A stretch of 64,000 nt of DNA from Xenorhabdus griffiniae (GTDB taxonomy: Bacteria; Pseudomonadota; Gammaproteobacteria; Enterobacterales; Enterobacteriaceae): NCBI RefSeq assembly GCF_037265215.1, contig NZ_CP147737.1, forward strand, positions 1,116,001 through 1,180,000, written 5' to 3'. The position numbers and the translations under genes were made by a program. Below are positions 25,123-32,596 of the stretch, in pieces. The notes beneath the pieces were generated by a model that worked only from the letters and a program-made list of their open reading frames with translations, was not told the origin of the DNA and ran no database searches. The stretch's first letter is position 1, and every line of letters starts with the position of its first letter.

Positions 25123-26297
25123 CTATTTCATTTATAACAGATCAAATTACACCTGTAACAAAATTTTTTATAGAGCAGGTAGTAGATTGTTGGAATACGA
25201 ATCAACCGAATAGGCCAGTTAATCTCACTTTCATAGATCATGAGGAACTTAGAGACTCACTTGAGAATTATCTTACTCAAACAAATCCACCTGATGTTTT
25301 GACTTGGTTTGCTGGAAATCGTATGAAATCTTTTATTGAGCGTAAACTCATGCTTAATACTGAATCAATTAAGGGAATTGAGACGTTCTATGAATCACTT
25401 CAACCTAGATTTCAAAAAATGTTTGATAAAGGAGATGCGCAATATTTTATTCCAACTTCTTATTTTTGGTGGGCAATATATTATCGTCCATCAGTTTTTA
25501 GACAAGCAGGGATCAATATGCCAATCAATAGTTGGCATGAACTTACCGTTGCGGCTGAAAAGCTACGTTCAATAGGTATTGTACCTTTTTCGTTAGGTTC
25601 ACGTTATCGGTGTCCAGCAGTAGCATGGTTCGACTATTTAAATATGAGATTAAACGGTCCAGAGTTTCATCAACAACTTATGGATTTAAAAATACCATAT
25701 ACAGATGCAAGAATTAAAACTGTGCTTTCATTTTTCAGAAAATTGCAAAGAAACGATTGGTTTCTCGGTAAAGCAAATTCTTATGATGAAGAAGAAGCTG
25801 TAGCCGCAGTGTTGAATGGTAAAGCTGGAATGACTTTGATTGGAAGCTATGTCCAAGATGAGTATTTGCCTCCAGATTGTATCGAAGAACTAGACTTTTT
25901 TAGATTTCCAATAATAAATGAAAATGTTGCTATTGGAGAAGATACTCCTATAGATGGATTTTTTGCTGCAGGACATTCAATTAATCTGCAAGATTCTGGT
26001 GATTTTTTGCTTCACTTAGGTTCAATAAACGTTCAAACATTAGCGACAAAATCAATTACAGCTTTACCTACCCGTTCAGATATTAATATTGGAAATAGAA
26101 GCGATTTAGCTAAGGGGAAAGAAATAATAGATCGAGCAGATAATCTTTTTCAATTTTACGATCTTGATACGCCGTGGGAAGTTGCTGATGTGGGCATGGC
26201 TTTGATAAATAATTTCGCTAATTATGAAGCCGATGAGTCAACAGTTCAGCATTGTATTGAAGATGCTCGTCTAAGATTTTTAGGTAATTTTAATTAA
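25119..26297 (+). CDS. Substrate-binding-protein fold without signal peptide
   Basis: The 392-aa sequence follows the cluster B/D sugar-binding proteins of ABC importers: an N-terminal lobe with PDVLTWFAGNRMKSFIERKLML, YFIPTSYFWWAIYYRPSVFRQAGI, the conserved SWHELTVAAEKLRSIGIVPFSLG, AAVLNGKAGMTLIGSYV, and a C-terminal helix pair. Yet it begins MTISFITDQITPVTKFFIEQVV, with neither a signal peptide nor a lipobox, and no permease or ATPase gene is nearby. The GTG start at 25119 overlaps the previous stop by 4 bases with AGGAG upstream, so the missing leader is not a start-choice error. It is probably a cytoplasmic binding protein or a repurposed enzyme of the pathway. Confidence 0.75.
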   Translation: MTISFITDQITPVTKFFIEQVVDCWNTNQPNRPVNLTFIDHEELRDSLENYLTQTNPPDVLTWFAGNRMKSFIERKLMLNTESIKGIETFYESLQPRFQKMFDKGDAQYFIPTSYFWWAIYYRPSVFRQAGINMPINSWHELTVAAEKLRSIGIVPFSLGSRYRCPAVAWFDYLNMRLNGPEFHQQLMDLKIPYTDARIKTVLSFFRKLQRNDWFLGKANSYDEEEAVAAVLNGKAGMTLIGSYVQDEYLPPDCIEELDFFRFPIINENVAIGEDTPIDGFFAAGHSINLQDSGDFLLHLGSINVQTLATKSITALPTRSDINIGNRSDLAKGKEIIDRADNLFQFYDLDTPWEVADVGMALINNFANYEADESTVQHCIEDARLRFLGNFN

Positions 26298-26312
26298 AAT
26301 GGAGAAATTATT

Positions 26313-27590
26313 ATGAGTACCTCTGAACTTGCAATTATTGGGGGAAACCCAGTTCGTACTTCACCATGGACAGCATGGCCGTACGCTACGAAACAAACTA
26401 TGGCTAACCTTGAAGATGCCATGCTCTCGGGACGATGGGCTATTAGCGGAGCCTACACTGGTGCTACAGGCTATGAAAAAAGGTTCTGCCAAGCATTTGC
26501 TGACTATCAAGGCTCTTCTTATGCTATTGCAACTACGAACGGGTCTGCTGCAATTAAAATTGCAATGCAAGAAGTTGGTGTAGGTCCAGGGACTGAAGTT
26601 ATCGTACCAGGCTTGACTTGGGTAGCTTGTGCATCAACAGTTGTTGAACTGGGAGCCGTACCAGTACTAGCAGATATAGATCCTAACTCGCTCAGCATTT
26701 CTGTACAAGCAGCAGAAGCAGCACTTAGCGATAAAACCATTGCAATCCTTTTGGTACACGCATACTGCTCTGCTGCTGACATCGATGGCTTTATAGATCT
26801 TGCTAATCGTACCGGTATAGCTTTAATCGAAGATTGTTCACAAGCCCATGGTGCAGAATGGCGAGGAAAAAAACTAGGTTCATTTGGACAACTAGGGGTT
26901 TTTAGCCTACAACAAACGAAAGTATTAACTTGTGGAGAAGGAGGAATTGTTACATGTAACTCATTAGATGCTTATAATCGCCTCCAACAATATCGAGGAA
27001 ATGGTCGAATATATTCCAGCTCCCCTGTAGCAGGACAATTGGAACTTGTTGAAATGGGAGAAGTATATGGGGCTAATCACTGTTTATCAGAAATTCACTC
27101 TGCAATTGCACTAGCTCAACTTGAATTACTGAATGAACAAAATGCAGTTCGTGAAACTAATGCTTCCTATTTAGCGAATGCCTTAGAAAAAATACCTGGT
27201 GTGAATACCATTACCCCACCAGCCGGATTAACCCGCAGAACATATTATGACTATGTGATTCAATTAAGTGCCGACATTGTAGGCCCTTTCTCTATACATC
27301 GAGTGGTCGAAGCAATGGCTGCAGAGCTTGGTACTTTCGTTGAAACACTAGATGCACCAATGAATTCAAACATTCTTTATAACCCTCTACTATCTAAAAT
27401 TGCCAATACAAAGGAATTGATTTCCCAATTAGATCCAAAGAGATTTGAATTACCATTTGCACATAAAGCTTATAATAGTAGTTTTGCATTCCTTCATCAC
27501 CTCCTACTAGGCACCACTAAAGATATGGATGATATTATAGCTGCCATATTAAAAATACTGCGAAATTTGGAAAATCTTCGGGGGAAATAA
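26313..27590 (+). CDS. DegT/DnrJ/EryC1/StrS aminotransferase, cyclitol type
   Basis: PLP aminotransferase of the secondary-metabolite sugar/cyclitol class. Marks: GGNPVRTSPWTAWP at the N-terminus (typical of StsC/BtrR/NeoB-like inosose aminotransferases), TNGSAAIKIAMQEVGVGPGTEVIVPGLTWVA, LIEDCSQAHGAEWRGKKLGSFG, and FSLQQTKVLTCGEGGIV with the Schiff-base Lys near residue 202. 425 aa matches that class. The N-terminal wording and the TKVLTCGEGG context favour glutamine-dependent amination of scyllo-inosose or 2-deoxy-scyllo-inosose over nucleotide sugars. It is followed without a gap by the radical SAM gene (TAATG). This is the key cluster enzyme for making an aminocyclitol. Confidence 0.88.
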   Translation: MSTSELAIIGGNPVRTSPWTAWPYATKQTMANLEDAMLSGRWAISGAYTGATGYEKRFCQAFADYQGSSYAIATTNGSAAIKIAMQEVGVGPGTEVIVPGLTWVACASTVVELGAVPVLADIDPNSLSISVQAAEAALSDKTIAILLVHAYCSAADIDGFIDLANRTGIALIEDCSQAHGAEWRGKKLGSFGQLGVFSLQQTKVLTCGEGGIVTCNSLDAYNRLQQYRGNGRIYSSSPVAGQLELVEMGEVYGANHCLSEIHSAIALAQLELLNEQNAVRETNASYLANALEKIPGVNTITPPAGLTRRTYYDYVIQLSADIVGPFSIHRVVEAMAAELGTFVETLDAPMNSNILYNPLLSKIANTKELISQLDPKRFELPFAHKAYNSSFAFLHHLLLGTTKDMDDIIAAILKILRNLENLRGK

Positions 27591-28495
27591 TGAAAAATGT
27601 CCAATTTCGAAATGGAAAAGTATTTAATCCTGAAGGAATTGAGATTAATGCAACCTTACATTGCAATATGAATTGCAAGTCTTGTGCACATTTATCACCT
27701 CTATTTAGGAAAAAAAATACTGATCCAGGCACAATGTATCGCTATTTAGAAGTTCTTAGTCATTCGTATCACGCGTCCTATGCGAAAATCATGGGAGGCG
27801 AGCCGCTTTTAAATCCCAATTTACTTGAATTAATCAAAGCTGTTGTTAATTCCGGTATTGCAGATGAAATATTGTTAACCACAAACGCAACACTTCTTCA
27901 TAAAGCACCAGATGAATTATGGGAAGCAATAGATAGTCTTGAGCTTTCTCTTTATCCTAGTAAATTACCTAATGAGGAAAAGATAGAATCTTTCAAATAT
28001 AAGGCTGCATTACATAAAGTAAAATTAAGAATTAACTATTATGATAACTTCCGCTTCAGTTATTCAGAAGAAAAAAATGAAGATTTTTCTCTGACTCAAG
28101 ATGTTTACGATACATGTAAGATGGCTCATTTTTGGCATTCTCACACGGTTATCGATGGCTGGTTTTTCCGTTGTCCTCAGAGCATTTTTATCCCTCAGCA
28201 AGGTGTAGCAGGGGGATGGAATAATGAAGTAGATGGACTCCGTATTAGCAGTGCACCAGAGTTCGCAGAATCTCTATATAAGTTTCTTACACGCTCACAA
28301 CCACTTAAAGCTTGTGAATACTGTTTAGGAAGTGTTGGAAAACTTCATCCACATCAGGAATTACGAAAAGCAGACTGGAGGACTTTAGGAAAATATGAAG
28401 ATTTAGTTAGCCGAGATTTTTTAACAGTTTGTAGAAAAGATATAACGGCCGATGATAGTTGTCTGCGATTATCTGAAATTTATCCGGTGGAGTAA
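27590..28495 (+). CDS. Radical SAM enzyme with C-terminal cysteine region
   Basis: A 4Fe-4S/SAM radical enzyme of 301 aa. The cluster motif CxxxCxxC is CNMNCKSC near residues 25-32, followed by a GGEPLLNP stretch (SAM binding) and LLTTNATLL. Further cysteines follow: YDTCKMA, FFRCPQS and KACEYCLG. These could hold an auxiliary cluster of the SPASM/twitch type, as in BtrN, which oxidises an amino-inositol hydroxyl. It overlaps the aminotransferase by one base, so the two are made together. Possible roles are dehydrogenation, epimerisation or carbon-carbon rearrangement of the cyclitol; similarity to BtrN is by cofactor architecture and context only. Confidence 0.82.
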   Translation: MKNVQFRNGKVFNPEGIEINATLHCNMNCKSCAHLSPLFRKKNTDPGTMYRYLEVLSHSYHASYAKIMGGEPLLNPNLLELIKAVVNSGIADEILLTTNATLLHKAPDELWEAIDSLELSLYPSKLPNEEKIESFKYKAALHKVKLRINYYDNFRFSYSEEKNEDFSLTQDVYDTCKMAHFWHSHTVIDGWFFRCPQSIFIPQQGVAGGWNNEVDGLRISSAPEFAESLYKFLTRSQPLKACEYCLGSVGKLHPHQELRKADWRTLGKYEDLVSRDFLTVCRKDITADDSCLRLSEIYPVE

Positions 28496-28498
28496 ACT

Positions 28499-29290
28499 AT
28501 GTCTGGAATTTCCGTAATTACACTGACACGTTATAGACCAGTAGAAGTTAAAAGAGCAATTATGAGTGTTCAACAGCAGACTGAGCCTGCTGCGGAACAT
28601 ATTGTGTTGGTCGATGGAGATCATCAGATTGAGCAAAGTGTAAAAGAATTTATTGATTTTAGTGGCATTGAACGATGTAAAGTCCATTTGATACCTCGGA
28701 AATTAAGTGATGTATCTGGTCCTGGTCGTTCATCTGTTTTGAGAAACATCGGGGTACAGATGGCAGAGAACCCTTGGATAGCCTTTCTCGATGATGATAA
28801 CGAGTGGTTACCCAATCACTTATCATCACTTATGGCACTCGCTCATCAGAGCAATTCTCCCGCAGTATATTCCGAAGTTGCTATTTTCACTGCAGAAGGA
28901 GAACCATATTTGGAACACAGATGGCCTTGGGCACACACACAGGAGGAAGGTGAAAACAAATATAGGGACTATGTGGAGCGAGGTATTTTAATACCAGGAT
29001 CCAATGTGATCCACGACCGTTCTGAAGTTCGAGACGTCCCAGTTGATACAAGTGCTTGGCTTTTAGACCGAAATTTACTCTTGTCCGTACCGTTTCAAGA
29101 AGCATTTAGCATAGATGACGCTCAAACACTTACAAGTGAAGACGATAAATTATTCTACACGCTCCTCAAACGCGGTGTACGCCTTGCATGTACCTTTAAG
29201 CCTACCTTGGTTTATTACTTGGGAGGATATTCTAACAGTAGGGCGACAGTACGGACGGATGAAGTAATTGAATGGTCAAATTTAAAATAA
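28499..29290 (+). CDS. Glycosyltransferase family 2
   Basis: GT-A fold glycosyltransferase, 263 aa. GISVITLTRYRPVEVKRAIMSVQQQT is the standard GT2 nucleotide-binding start; VSGPGRSSVLRNIGVQMAENPWIAFLDDDNEW carries the metal-binding DDD near residue 97; SEDDKLFYTLLKRG near the C-terminus is the catalytic E(D)D region. No membrane segments, so it is soluble. It begins 3 bases after the radical SAM gene. In context it may attach a sugar from a nucleotide donor to the aminocyclitol, which would make the product a pseudo-disaccharide or larger; the donor sugar is unknown. Confidence 0.85.
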   Translation: MSGISVITLTRYRPVEVKRAIMSVQQQTEPAAEHIVLVDGDHQIEQSVKEFIDFSGIERCKVHLIPRKLSDVSGPGRSSVLRNIGVQMAENPWIAFLDDDNEWLPNHLSSLMALAHQSNSPAVYSEVAIFTAEGEPYLEHRWPWAHTQEEGENKYRDYVERGILIPGSNVIHDRSEVRDVPVDTSAWLLDRNLLLSVPFQEAFSIDDAQTLTSEDDKLFYTLLKRGVRLACTFKPTLVYYLGGYSNSRATVRTDEVIEWSNLK

Positions 29291-29315
29291 TAGATCTCAG
29301 TCGGAGAAATATATA

Positions 29316-30095
29316 ATGAATAGAAATATATGTATTGAGACGGATTTAGGAATATATTTATGGGGTGATAGTTTATCAGTTATGCGGGATATCCCTGATG
29401 GAAGTATAGATGTAGTGATATGTTCTCCTCCCTTTGAAGGTGATTTGAATATTAGCGATGCAGATAGAATGGGAGAAAGATTTGTCGACTGGTTTGCAAA
29501 TTTTTTCAACGAATTTGAACGACTGTTGCCCACTCATGGAGTAGTTGCATTCGAGCTTGGCGGTATGTGGCTTGCTGATGCTTCAGGAAAATCTATACAG
29601 CAGTCTTCTTTTTTACGGTATCTAACTTCCCGTGGTTGGAAGCTAATTCAAGAGCTTTTTTACTTTAATCCCCAACTCCTTCGTTCCCAACCTAATGTTG
29701 GGTTACCTCGATTGCCTGATTCGATTACTCCAATTTGGGTGGTGAGCAGGAGCTATACTGGGCATTATCAAATACCGGTTTCTGAGCGGGAGCCGTATGC
29801 GCAGTATATTCGTGGAAACTTACTTGAATTCGACACCTCGAATAAATATGACCAACAGTATGAGTCCTTTCTTGCGAAAAGAGGAGAAAGTGCCTATTTA
29901 GATCGCTGGCCAAGTATTCTCCCAGCTTTCTTGATTGAACTACTGACTGTGCCCGGTCAAACCATTTTAGACCCTTTTGCAGGCAGCGGCGCTACTTGTC
30001 ATGCAGCGAATCGACTTGAACGCCATTGGATTGGCATTGAGCGCAACAAATCTCTTTCTCTGCATGTAGATGCAATGTTCTCTGATCTTACTTAG
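29316..30095 (+). CDS. Beta-class DNA methyltransferase (N4-cytosine or N6-adenine)
   Basis: The motif order is that of beta-class amino-methyltransferases: catalytic VVICSPPFEG (motif IV, SPPF) near residues 34-42, then a variable target-recognition region, then the SAM-binding TILDPFAGSGATCHAANRL (motif I) near residue 215 and WIGIERN. 259 aa, short but complete. GGAGAAATATA precedes the ATG. SPPF/SPPY is common in N4-cytosine enzymes. No restriction endonuclease is adjacent. It lies in the same direction as the biosynthetic genes, 25 bases after the glycosyltransferase, so it is probably in the same operon. Roles in self-protection or regulation, or passive carriage, are all possible. Confidence 0.85.
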   Translation: MNRNICIETDLGIYLWGDSLSVMRDIPDGSIDVVICSPPFEGDLNISDADRMGERFVDWFANFFNEFERLLPTHGVVAFELGGMWLADASGKSIQQSSFLRYLTSRGWKLIQELFYFNPQLLRSQPNVGLPRLPDSITPIWVVSRSYTGHYQIPVSEREPYAQYIRGNLLEFDTSNKYDQQYESFLAKRGESAYLDRWPSILPAFLIELLTVPGQTILDPFAGSGATCHAANRLERHWIGIERNKSLSLHVDAMFSDLT

Positions 30096-30426
30096 GCTAT
30101 AACTCTACTAAAAGTAGCTCATGTTGCTTAGGTCAAGATAAAAGGTGACAGATCTACGAATCTTATTTGTTGATAGTTGATTCAGGCTGGTAGGTTGAAT
30201 AAGTATGAACGAATATACCGAACCTACCACCACCGGAGATGGATCTACTTCATCCAAATAATGAAAATTTAATCGCTTATTTTCTCTGCAATCTACATAA
30301 CCTTTGCAGTCAATAATAACCATGGCCTACATCAAATTTGAAGAATCCTCCAGCGAAACAATATGTTCAACAGAATTTAGGAATTCAAGTTGTCATCACG
30401 CCTCGAAATATATGCAAAAGGAAAAC
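30096..30426. other. Intergenic gap before phosphatase gene
   Basis: No supportable gene. A plus-strand frame continuous with the phosphatase exists from 30304 but lacks a ribosome site. The gap is large for this tightly packed operon and could hold a separate promoter for the phosphatase gene. Confidence 0.4.
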
Positions 30427-31206
30427 ATGGATACTTACCTTACAAAAAAAATCATTACAAACTTAATTACGCGCAGTGTTACAGCTGCACATGAAGCAGC
30501 TAAATATCTTCCTAGAACTACTAGTCAAGAGTTTTTGACTGTAACCAGTAAAGGACCATATCGAGAAACTGTAACAATATACGATAAGGTACTTGAGAAA
30601 AAAATTCTGGAAAATTTAACATTGCTAAACAAAGATGACAGCTATTTAGGAGAAGAAACCGGCCACTATAATGGAAACTCCAAAGTTAAATGGGTAATAG
30701 ATCCAATTGACGGAACATTAAATTTTGCTCGTCGAATCCCTGCTTACACTATTTCAATAGCTGCTGAAGTCGATGGAAAAGTTGTTGCAGGAACAGTATA
30801 TGATCCATCTCATCAAGATACCTTTACTGCCGGACTCGGTTTAGGTGCTAGGTGTAACGGTTATAAAATTAAATCTAGTAGCACTTTCAATCTATCAGAC
30901 GCTGTTGTATCAACTGGTTTTTCGAAAAATCCTGAAATTCGCCGAAAGCAAGCTCAAATAATATCTAAACTTCTGACCGAAGTGCGAGATATTCGAAGTT
31001 ATGGTTCAGCGGCCTTAGATCTTTGTTGGCTCGCTGCGGGGAAATTAGATGCTTACTATGAGCATGACCTATGTTATTGGGATTTAGCAGCAGGATCGTT
31101 AATAGCTAGTGAAGCCGGAGCAGATATAATAATCCAAGGTGATTTCGTTATTGGAGCAGCTCCAGCGATATCCAAAAAGTTCAATATTCTATTGAATCGT
31201 TTATGA
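30427..31206 (+). CDS. Inositol monophosphatase family protein
   Basis: Mg-dependent phosphatase expected to convert inositol 1-phosphate to myo-inositol. Family motifs are complete: YLGEETG (metal-binding Glu pair), WVIDPIDGTLNF near residue 90 (DPIDGT), and CYWDLAAGSLIASEAGA near 217 (WDxAAG). With the start at 30427, behind AAAGGAAAA, the protein is 259 aa, the normal length; a longer frame adds 41 residues with no family counterpart. It closes the plus-strand half of the cluster and complements the inositol phosphate synthase. A different phosphorylated cyclitol as substrate cannot be excluded. Confidence 0.9.
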   Translation: MDTYLTKKIITNLITRSVTAAHEAAKYLPRTTSQEFLTVTSKGPYRETVTIYDKVLEKKILENLTLLNKDDSYLGEETGHYNGNSKVKWVIDPIDGTLNFARRIPAYTISIAAEVDGKVVAGTVYDPSHQDTFTAGLGLGARCNGYKIKSSSTFNLSDAVVSTGFSKNPEIRRKQAQIISKLLTEVRDIRSYGSAALDLCWLAAGKLDAYYEHDLCYWDLAAGSLIASEAGADIIIQGDFVIGAAPAISKKFNILLNRL

Positions 31207-31242
31207 GTGTGTAGCTACTGGAAGAAATTTATGGCCTAACAT

Positions 31243-31270
31243 GATGTGACTAACAAAAATTGGTCACATC
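31243..31270 (+). terminator. Hairpin after phosphatase gene
   Basis: GATGTGAC (31243-31250) and GTCACATC (31263-31270) form a perfect 8-bp stem with a 12-base loop, 37 bases after the last cluster gene. No T-run follows, so termination strength is doubtful. Confidence 0.4.
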
Positions 31271-31347
31271 CTCAATATCATAACCTAGACTGATTTTTAA
31301 TCAGTCAATTACACAAATTTATAGACAACATTTTATTTTTATATGTA

Positions 31348-31507
31348 CTATTTTCCTTTCGGCATCATCTTCTGCATCACAATCTGCCCGAACATGCCCG
31401 CAGATTGCCTGACCTGCCCCACGCCCTGACTCATCATGCCCGCCATATCGCCCATCCGCACCCCGGCCCACGCTAATGCGCCCAGCCAGACCATCGGCAG
31501 GACGATA
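31348..31507 (-). pseudogene. traG 3'-end fragment, duplicated
   Basis: About 160 bases encode, on the minus strand, the last ~52 residues of a TraG protein (MVWLGALAWAGVRMGDMAG..., ending PKGK-stop). They match the 3' end of the complete traG at 32597 with scattered differences, and similarity stops abruptly at about 31507, where IS110-type sequence begins. The copies differ at several bases, so the fragment may come from a related second ICE and not from a fresh duplication. It marks the right border of the cargo. Confidence 0.85.
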
Positions 31508-32331
31508 CCGTCAGGTTAGTCCCGACTCAACACGTCAAGGCCTTCAGCCATCATCAAAAAAACGATGCCAATGATGCGCTGGCTATTGGTGAAACTGCCT
31601 GTCGTCCCGGTCTTCATTTTGTTCCCGTCAAGACCGTGGAACAGCAAGATATCAAGGCACTGCGCAGTGCCCGGCAACTCATGGTGGAACAGCGTACCAC
31701 ACTTGCTAACCAAATGCGGGCTTTTCTGGCTGAATCGGGACGAATTGTGTCTGCTGGCATTCAAAAACTTCAACAGCATCTCCCTGATATTCTGGAAGAT
31801 GACAGCAATCACCTGTCTTGTGTGCTGCGTCGTTTATTGCATACCTTATGGGAAGAGATGCAGCATTTGAACACCGGCATTCATGACATGGATAACGAAA
31901 TAGCGGCACTTTCCCGTCAGCAAACGGGTTATGAGCATCTGCTCACTATTCCCGGCGTTGGTCCCCTTATTGCGGCCGCCTTCGTGAGTGACGTCAGTGC
32001 ATCCCCATTTGCCAATGGCCGACAACTGTCTGCCTGGTGTGGACTGGTTCCCCGGCAACACAGTTCAGGAGGAAAAAGCCGTCTGTGTTCCCTGAACAAA
32101 CATGGCCATCGTCATCTGCGAACGTTAATCATTCACGGTGCCCGTTCCGTGATGCGTTGCGTTCAAAAACGGGATGATTATCTGGGAGAGTGGCTGAGAA
32201 AACTGATTGACCGGTGCGGGTTCATGAAAGCCACGGTGGCTTTAGCCAACAAACTGACCCGGATTATTTGGCGTGTTCTGCGGGATGATGTGGATTTTAA
32301 TATGCAAAAAGCTTTTCTGTCCGTTAATTGA
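31504..32331 (+). pseudogene. IS110-family transposase remnant, 5'-truncated
   Basis: Reading begins in mid-protein at VRLVPTQHVKAFSHHQKNDANDA, contains VPVKTVEQQDIKAL and runs through the C-terminal domain (LLTIPGVGPLIAAAFVSDV, LSAWCGLVPRQHSSGG) to a normal stop. About 90-100 N-terminal residues, including the first catalytic Asp and the Glu, are missing, so it cannot be active alone. Its 5' break coincides with the end of the traG fragment. It belongs to the classical IS110 branch and is clearly different from the IS1111-type element at 21704. Confidence 0.85.
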
Positions 32332-32596
32332 GTCACCTAAAACGGGTATGTTATTGAATTTGCAAACACTGATGAGAAAACGGCTCCCGTCCCTGTCAGA
32401 GCCTGCTCTTGACCAAGGTAGTGAGATACCGGTGTTGTGATAAGGAAACAGGGTGCGGATGACATCATGGCGCGGACAAATGAGTCCATAATGACGCCGG
32501 ATATATGGTCGCAAACCGTATCAATTTAGTGCTTGCACAACCGGGGCGTCCATATATGGTCAAGAACTACCGGACACATTTTTAGCCTTTTCCCCA
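32332..32596. other. Non-coding right end of IS110 remnant
   Basis: No gene. It holds two similar short sequences, GGATATATGGTC (near 32498) and CCATATATGGTC (near 32551), in what is probably the right end of the IS110-type remnant before the traG stop. Confidence 0.4.

Noticed and set aside
25119-26297. Functional ABC importer component
   Set aside because: There is no signal peptide, no permease and no ATPase gene within reach.
29316-30095. Ribosomal RNA methyltransferase for aminoglycoside self-resistance
   Set aside because: The motif order SPPF then DPFAGSGAT is that of beta-class DNA amino-methyltransferases; 16S rRNA resistance methylases (ArmA/KamB types) look different.
30304-30426. 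41-residue N-terminal extension of the inositol monophosphatase
   Set aside because: AAAGGAAAA before the ATG at 30427 and family length favour the shorter protein; the extension has no family counterpart.
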